Below, in pieces: positions 57,359 to 64,000 of a stretch of DNA of 64,000 bases; positions within the stretch are counted from its first letter, which is position 1; each line of letters starts with the position of its first letter. The stretch spans positions 36,941,454 to 37,005,453 of the forward strand of contig NC_030389.2 of assembly GCF_001625215.2 (NCBI RefSeq). The letters are read 5' to 3'. A program made the translations under genes and the position numbers. The stretch comes from Daucus carota subsp. sativus (taxonomy: Eukaryota; Streptophyta; Magnoliopsida; Apiales; Apiaceae). A model generated the notes under the pieces. It saw only the letters and a program-made list of their open reading frames with translations. It searched no databases and was not told where the DNA came from.

Positions 57359-57430
<72 letters not shown>
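57359..57430. repeat. (TA)n microsatellite
   Basis: About 35 uninterrupted TA units between elements C and D. Confidence 0.95.
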
Positions 57431-57433
<3 letters not shown>

Positions 57434-58000
57434 CTACTCCAATAGAAACCAAATTAGCCTAAAAACTAAGAACCAGTTTCTGGACAGTTTTTTATCACTA
57501 TTTTTAACTACAGAAATCACTAATTTGTACATAACATATCACTAATTTATATATAGCATATCTCGCGGATATAAATATATATATACACATATATGCAACG
57601 TATATGACCATCATCTTCACCCAAATCGTAATAATGGACCTGTTACCACCATTACCAGACGTTTCCATGACTTGCCACCATTGTCTATCATCACCCATAG
57701 TCACATGCACTTTCCATCATAACTTACAAAACTAACGACTACTTAACATCATCATACAACTTCTCTTGTGGCTTCCTACCGTCATGAACCTTCCTACGGA
57801 TAAAATTGATCATCTATAATCGATTATCAATAGTTTAGATAAGTAGATTTTCTCAATTTTGATAATAAAAATCGTTGTTTACATACTGTATACAAACAGT
57901 GATTAGTACAGTATAAATTAGTGATACCCGTAGTTATAAATGGTGGTAGGAAAACTGGTTTTTAGTTTTTATTTTAAGAGTGGTTTCTATTTGATCATGA

Positions 58001-58002
<2 letters not shown>
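57431..58002. mobile_element. TA-flanked inverted-end element, copy D
   Basis: Left end gtcctactccaatag then aaaccaaattagcc and aaaaactaagaacc; right end (complement) gctcatgatcaaatag then aaaccactcttaa and aaaaactaaaaacc. Both sides are long (TA)n tracts. Interior has the same cactaattt/agtgat motifs. Confidence 0.75.

Positions 58003-58054
<52 letters not shown>
58003..58054. repeat. (AT)n microsatellite
   Basis: About 26 AT units immediately right of element D. Confidence 0.95.
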
Positions 58055-58056
<2 letters not shown>

Positions 58057-58273
58057 CTAGCTACTAAACAGTTAAAATTAATTAGTTATATTTCCATTAT
58101 TTATGAAATACTATTATTTTGGGTATAAAATTATGTTATAATATAAATAAATATATATTCCAATATAGTGTCAAACATGATACTAGATCTTAATTAAGAC
58201 GGTGAAAGTTGGTAGATTGACCTCTTTAATTTGAGTTGGTGCCATATTGGTCTTGCTACATCATATAAGTGAT
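58055..58273. repeat. Local duplication, left half (interrupted by hAT)
   Basis: Together with 62286-62400 this matches 62838-63180 (tattcctagnnactaaa, gctacatcatata, gttttgacatcaagttagtc). The hAT element sits between the halves. Confidence 0.8.
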
Positions 58274-61200
58274 TAGGGCTGAGCATTCGGTCGGTTCGGT
58301 CCAGAACCGAACCGAACCGAAAGAACCGAAAACCGAATTAGGAAATTTTTCCGGACCGAACCGAACCGAAATTGTTGTTTGGACCGAACCGGAACCGAAC
58401 CGAAATAATTCGGTTCGGTTCGGTTCTTTCTATCAAGAACCGAATTCTTTTGCAAAAAAAAATTAAACTGCTTGATTGTCAATAACATTTAAGCACCTCC
58501 AAGCACACAACATCCAGCAAAATAATTTTACAAGATTCAACATGAAGTTCAAATATTAAACAAACTACAGGGAGCCACCATGGAATTCTACAGGATTTAA
58601 AAATCATTACAATGATAGTCGAAATGTGCTAGTTCAGGAACAAAAATTGAAATAAACATGGAATGTTGCTGCCTGCTGGTTTAATGATGTTGCTGGTTTA
58701 TTCTCCAAGCTTCAGTCTCCAAGTATTAGTGAGCACCTGCATGTTTGGAATCTCTTTAGTCAGTACATATCTAAAACTAAAAACAGGTGAATAAATTAAC
58801 TTGGCCAACAAAAATATTAGCTTCAAAATTGGCAATTCAACATTATAAAATATTAGCTGCATGCATAACTCATATATATCCTGACCAGACATTGAGACAT
58901 ATGTACAAATACAATGTAAACTTGTACAAAGCCAACATCAGATTTCATACGTAAAAGTGAAATAGTTAAGCATTATAAAACATAAGCAGATGTTACAAAA
59001 ATATAACAAGGAGACAATTTTTAAGCTTTCAGAGGATAACAAGAACAAATATTGTTTGACAGATGGGCATCACATTATAAGAAACTGTTATGTTCAATTA
59101 CAGAAAGCCCATTCTAATATTAGTTCATAATGTTCTGCAATAGTGCAGGCCAGCAGAATACCAGAACACCAGAACAGTAGAATACCAGAACAACAAAAAT
59201 GAATAATATACTGTATAAACAGAACAGAGCAGAGCACGAGAGCAAGACAATAATTATGAAATTCAACTAAAATACCAGAACAGAGCAGGGAAGTAGCATA
59301 CTCAGTTGTCCACATCCAGGTCTATAGGCGCATCTTCCCCATCCTTGTTTAAGCTAAGAGCAGAGAAAGCTGCACAATTAAAGAGCCCAAAAAACTCAAT
59401 TAAAATTTGCAAGCAAATTAAGACAATCTAAATTCAAAAATTCAGAATTGATATACCTTCTTCAAATTTTTCTAGATCTTCAAAATCTTCTTCAATTGTC
59501 TTTGGGCGTGTATATGATCGCAACCAATCTTGAGCACAAAGCAAACCTTCCACTACTTTAGGCGACAAAGAACTTCTATAAGGATCAAGTACTCTTCCTC
59601 CCGTACTAAATGCGGACTCGGATGCTACGGTAGAGATAGGGATAGCTAGCACATCACGCGCAAGTTGTGCGAGGATCGGGAACCTACCTGAATTAACCTT
59701 CCACCATTTCAAAATATCAAACTCATCATTTTTGGTAACATATACACTCTCTTTAAGATAAACATCCAACTCACACTTGGATTCCACTTCTCCACTCTCC
59801 ATTTTTTGTCTCATAAATCTCTCACCTAAGGCCGATTGTGTTCTTGAAGATGCTACATTTGAAGATCTATTTGAAGATTGACCTTGACTCACTTGAGTGT
59901 GAGTACTCTTAGGTTGACAAGTCTTTTTGTACTCTTCAAACAACTCTTTCACCACTAATTTTGTGTCATTGGCCAACTTCCAACCGATTTCATTTCCATA
60001 TTCTTCAACAAGTGCAAACTCAAGAAACTCTAATTTATATCTAGGATCAACAACCACCGCCACATATATGAGTTTGTTCATTTTATTCACATCACCCCAA
60101 TACTTGTCATATTTTTCTTTCATTTTTTCACCCATAAACCTCACATCGACATCATCACTACTCATCCAATCTTTCAATATTAAATTAACCGTGCTAATCT
60201 CATGATAGAATATGTTGGATGTAACATACAAAGAACCCGATATTCTCATGGTTAGTTCATAAAAATGAACCAACATGTCAACCAACCTTTTAACATTACC
60301 CCAATCCAAAGATGTAGGTACCCCCCCCCCCCCTTGGTCATTAAGCTCATGCACAAAGTATGGATCCATTCTTTCAAATAGTTCAAAAGCTTTTTGAAGT
60401 TTTTGGGCAACATTTAGCATCAAGTAAGTGGAGTTCCATCTTGTACTAACATCCAAACATAACATAGATTTGCAAGCAAGATTTTGTAAGTTAACACACT
60501 CCTTAAATTTGGCTAGTCTAGCCGGAGATTGATTCACAAATCTAACCGCCTTTCTCACTCTTTTGATTGATGCTTTCATATCAACAAGTCCACCATTCAC
60601 AATCAAATTAATAATATGTGCAATACATCTCATGTGCATGTATTTATCATTCAAAAAATCAGCCCCCCTTGTAGACAACCTATCTTTCAATAATTCAATG
60701 CAAGTATAATTTGAGCTTGCATTATCAACCGTAATTGCAAAAACTTTCGAAATACCCCATTCCTTCAAATACATATCAAGATCCCTAGCTAAAAGCTCAC
60801 CTTTATGACCCTCTATTGGACAAAAGTTAATTATTTTCTTGTGCAAAATCCAATTTTGATCAATGTAGTGAGCCGTGATGCACATATAATTAATCTTTTG
60901 TATTGAAGTCCAAGTATCCGTGGTAATACAAACTCTTTGACCCGACAACTTAAAATATGTGGTCAACCTTTTCTTTTCATCCAAATAGATTTGATAACAA
61001 TCTCGTGCAACCGTAAAACGAGATGGCATCTTAAAAAGAGGTTGAGTGGTGTTCATAAAATCCTTAAACCCCTCACCCTCAACAAATCTAAATGGAAGTT
61101 CATCTATAATGACCATGGCGGCTAACTTATGCCTAGATTTTTTTTGATCAAAATGCCATTTTTTAAGAATGCCCTCGTTTCCTCCTACCGAATGCATAGA

Positions 61201-62285
61201 CAATTGTGTTTGTTTCGATTCACCACTAAGAGGGAGTTTTTTACAACTTTTAAGATGCTTTGCAAGTGCACTTGTGCCATTTGTACTAGGATCGGAATAA
61301 TATACCTTTTCACAATAATTGCACCTAGCTCTCAAGGACCCTTCCGCATCCGTGTACTTGGTGAAGTGATCCCATACTTCCGATCTCTCTTTCATGGTCT
61401 TTCTTTTTTTCTTTGAACTTGCTTGAGTTTGAGTTTGAGCATCATTAGAATCCCCCATCCCAATGTCTTGTTGCGAGTCTCGTTGCGCCATTCTTTAAAA
61501 TAAGAACTGAAACAAATAAGAAGCAAGCAACCAATTGTTAATAAACAGGTAAGCTACTGCCGAATTATACTACTGCCGAATTAAGCTATCTAAAAGTTTG
61601 TAATCAAGCTAAAGTAAGTCTGTAATCAAGTTATCAAGCTACTGCACCCATTTCAATTCACCGAAATCACAACAAATCAAAAATTAGGAAATCAGAAAAT
61701 CAGAAAATCAAAACAAAAACCTAGCTATACTTCAGAAATTAATCGCACCAAATCTAGATGGCTAGCTTAATTAAGAAAAACAATAAAAGATTAAGATAAC
61801 CTAGCTTAATTAATCGCATACAACAAGAAGTTAAGATTGAGGAAATTCGACGAACCTTGGATTGGTGGAAATTTGAATCGCAGACAACAGATTCTTGTAT
61901 AGATGCTTCAGTCTCCGATTCTTGAATCTCCGATTCTTGATTCGTGTTTAGTTAGATTCGTGTTTAGTTAGATTCGTGTTTAGATTTGTGTAGATAGATT
62001 AGGGTTCACTGTTTAGGGCGGCTGAAAGAAAGAAGTGGTGTTGCGGGTTGCGGCTGAACGCATATAACATATATTATATATTATATATTTAATTAATATT
62101 AATATTTCGGTTCTTTCGGTCCAGAACCGAATTTTTTTCAAAAGGACCGGACCGAACCGAACTTTAATTCAGTCCCGACCGAAAAACCGAAAGAACCGAA
62201 TTTCTGGGAAAAAAGGAACCGAACCGGACGAATTTTCACAGTTCGGTTCGGTTCTTCGGATCCGGTTCGGTTTTGCTCAGCCCTA
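58274..62285 (-). mobile_element. Complete hAT transposon, probably autonomous
   Basis: 4012 bp. 12-bp perfect terminal inverted repeat TAGGGCTGAGCA (58274-58285 and complement at 62274-62285). 8-bp target duplication TAAGTGAT on both sides (58266-58273, 62286-62293), diagnostic of hAT. Subterminal regions (58290-58440 and 62105-62270) are arrays of aaccgaacc/ggttcggtt, likely transposase-binding sites. One intact transposase gene on the minus strand. Confidence 0.97.
59302..61491 (-). CDS. hAT transposase with BED zinc finger
   Basis: The main exon starts at the ATG at 61491 and is open to TGA at 59434 (685 codons). BED zinc finger at residues about 35-83 (C57, C60, H79, C83 in RCNYC and ALAKHLKSC). 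RNase H-like core in the middle (CITTDTWTS with a catalytic-type Asp, ITVDNASSN, MRCIAHIINL, DVSTRWNSTY). C-terminal hAT dimerisation region at about 590-660 (PISTVASESAFSTGGRVL, LSPKVVEGLLCAQDWL). A better 3' end is predicted by splicing: donor GAAG|GTATAT at 59456, acceptor TTGTGCAG at 59370, exon 2 at 59369-59302 ending GEDAPIDLDVDN, total 700 residues, intron 87 bases. It should cut and paste this element. A run of 13 G encodes GGGG at 60321-60333. Related to RICESLEEPER/DAYSLEEPER-type proteins. Confidence 0.93.
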
Positions 62286-62400
62286 TAAGTGATATCCTCG
62301 ATGTCTGTTTTGACATCAAGTTAGTCAATAATTCTAGATCATAAACATTTTCAATATATAGTATTATGCAAATAGATGATAGGTTTGTTAGCGCCTATAA

Positions 62401-62837
62401 ATATAATCAATTTTTCCTGAGGTGGCATTATACAATGCTTTTCTATCTAATATATTTATTTTAGGATTATAGTCCGGCCGTAACGTGGTTCTTGAATTAT
62501 GAAATGTGAAGGGCCATGCTTTTGTAGAATATTTATTGTACACACTCGTGACCACAACCTTAAGGGACAAATCTAGTTATACACACTCATCCCCTCCAAC
62601 TTTGGAGAAGTGTATATATTTATATTAGCCCACATATGTCAATTTAAATTATTTTTAGTTTCCTTAAACATGTACTACTATAAATATATTTGTTGTCTTG
62701 ACAAGATGGCTCATATATATTATCAACTAATTGCACTCTAATTCATCATGGGATATCAAAGTTGAACAACTTTGGCAATTAATGATTTTTTTTTCCAACT
62801 AAAGAGAGTGATATCGAATTCTCTCCAACTTTAGAAA
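62401..62837. other. Intergenic, no gene recognised
   Basis: AT-rich. The 60-codon minus frame at 62388-62570 has no supporting feature. Confidence 0.45.
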
Positions 62838-63180
62838 TATATATTCCTAGTCACTAAATATTTGAAATTAATTAGCTATATTTTTATTTTTTACAAAATA
62901 CTAGCATTATGAATATAAATTTATATTAAAATACAAACAAATATTTATTCCAAACAAATATATATTCGAAGATATTGTCAAACATCATACCACATCTTAA
63001 AAATCGTGCAGGCTGGTAATTAAAATGTCATCTTGAGTTAGAGGTTGCCGAATATTGGTGGGGCTACATCATATAACTAACATCTTTTATGTCTATTTTG
63101 ACATCAAGTTAGTCCATTGATTTCAGATCATAAATATTTTCTATATATAATGTTATTTAAATAGATTATACATTTGCTAA
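62838..63180. repeat. Local duplication, uninterrupted copy (hAT empty site)
   Basis: Matches 58055-58273 plus 62286-62400 without the transposon; the junction is at about 63075 (gctacatcatataactaaca). Confidence 0.8.
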
Positions 63181-63239
63181 CACATAAAAATCAAATCAAT
63201 TGCCTCTATGACAACAATGTACATGGTGGCTTTTCATGC

Positions 63240-63478
63240 TAATGTGATCACTGTTTGTCCGAGTGGGCCCCGGTGTGCCTAGTCCGGGCTGTTGGACTTG
63301 GACATGTAGTTTGAAGCCTGGGCGAACCTTGAGTATGTGGGCCCAAATGGATACTCTTATAGGGATGAGGGTTTGGTGATGTGGACGGTGATGTTATCAT
63401 ATGAGGGTTTGGTGATGTGGTCGGTGATGTCATCAGTGATATAGTGAGATTTTTTTGTGGGTTTGTATTTAAGTCACT
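63240..63478. mobile_element. TA-flanked inverted-end element, copy G (partial)
   Basis: GC-richer body with two copies of gagggtttggtgatgtgg and a tail tttgtatttaagtcactac, like copies A, E and F. The left end is not recognisable. Confidence 0.55.
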
Positions 63479-63812
63479 ACTTTTATTGTATATTTTTATG
63501 TTATTTCATAATAAAAGTTATTAATTAAACACACTTTATATGGGAAGGTTCCAAATCTTAATAAGAAAATTAAGACCAAAAAATTGTAGGAAAAATATTA
63601 AGAAATTAATATAGCGTTCAAATTATTTAGTATATTAAAAGAGTTTTCAAACATAAATATTATCCAAATTCTTATTTTTTCTAGTAATTAATATATTATA
63701 TACTATCAACCATATTTTATTTACATATCTCTAGCTAACCTATAACAGTAAAAACAATATCAATTTGTAATGAGGATTGAATTTTCTAGTTAGTATATTT
63801 AATATATATAGG

Positions 63813-63854
<42 letters not shown>

Positions 63855-64000
63855 TACTATTATTTTTTTGTCCTTCCTATCCTTTCGCTACATCCATTTT
63901 TAACTCCTATATAAGTATTGTATCTTTCTAACATTTTTATCTCCAATTTTGTTTACTCCTCTCTCAGATTAAGCACACCTCTTTTCCTTATCTCAATTTA
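63479..64000. other. AT-rich tail of the window with (TA)n at about 63817-63850
   Basis: No gene recognised. The TA tract is preceded by tatagggtgtatat, which could be the end of another TA-flanked element. Confidence 0.45.

Noticed and set aside
57242..58128. Frames with (YI)n runs at 57242-57445 and 57940-58128
   Set aside because: Direct translation of TA microsatellites.
58269..58488. Frames of NRTEPN-type repeats at the hAT left end
   Set aside because: Translation of the aaccgaacc subterminal repeats, on both strands.

Overview
This window is nuclear DNA of a flowering plant, most likely a eudicot and possibly an asterid; nothing here fixes the genus. The evidence is the AT-rich gene-poor texture, spliced genes with plant-type introns, a plant glutamate-receptor-like (GLR) gene, FBA-type F-box genes, a nuclear copy of plastid psaA, and nearly every class of plant transposon. 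Most of the 64 kb is transposon sequence, often nested, and many host genes are broken copies.

Layout. 1-1058 is one end of a CACTA transposon running off the left edge, with the first 118 codons of its transposase-associated protein. 1245-7389 is an EF-hand gene split inside its first calcium loop by a 5.7 kb Athila-like LTR element (1565-7269, target duplication GCTAT). 7836-26750 is an array of decayed F-box gene copies, all on the minus strand, separated by MITEs, hairpin repeats and a large CACTA-like region (about 12500-17151) that may carry a captured spliced gene. The last F-box copy is split by an almost pristine 4.86 kb copia element (20279-25136, duplication GGAAG).

26790-33620 holds three more members of the EF-hand family: a divergent pair at 28504 (minus) and 29089 (plus), and a minus-strand duplicate at 33469. 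Spliced, the best copy encodes two EF-hands, a ZZ/C1-like cysteine domain and a C-terminal Cys-Ser-Ile-Met that looks like a prenylation (CaaX) signal. In the other copies this tail has been lost by three independent routes: a deletion, a solo LTR plus frameshift, and the large LTR element.

34000-40470 is intergenic with segmental duplications, MITEs and a second copy of a GLR 3' end. 40475-45975 is a CACTA-like element holding a 4.5 kb LTR-like insertion with duplication CCTTC. 46672-49830 is a GLR gene with an intact channel half and a broken amino-terminal half. 50487-51049 is a solo LTR. 51523-53510 is plastid psaA DNA split by a 1.2 kb non-autonomous CACTA element (duplication ACC). 53981-54379 is an intact small secreted eight-cysteine gene with a run of eight histidines. 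55364-58054 is a chain of inverted-end elements, each sitting in TA microsatellite DNA; relatives lie at 1059, 30609 and 63240. 58274-62285 is a complete hAT transposon with a 12-bp inverted repeat, an 8-bp target duplication TAAGTGAT and an intact transposase that probably has a second, spliced exon.

The genes do not form a pathway. The strongest biological story is the EF-hand/Cys-rich/CaaX family, expanding by tandem duplication and being dismantled by transposons. Tandem duplicates supply empty target sites that confirm two of the insertions. All splice sites are read by eye and no database search was possible.
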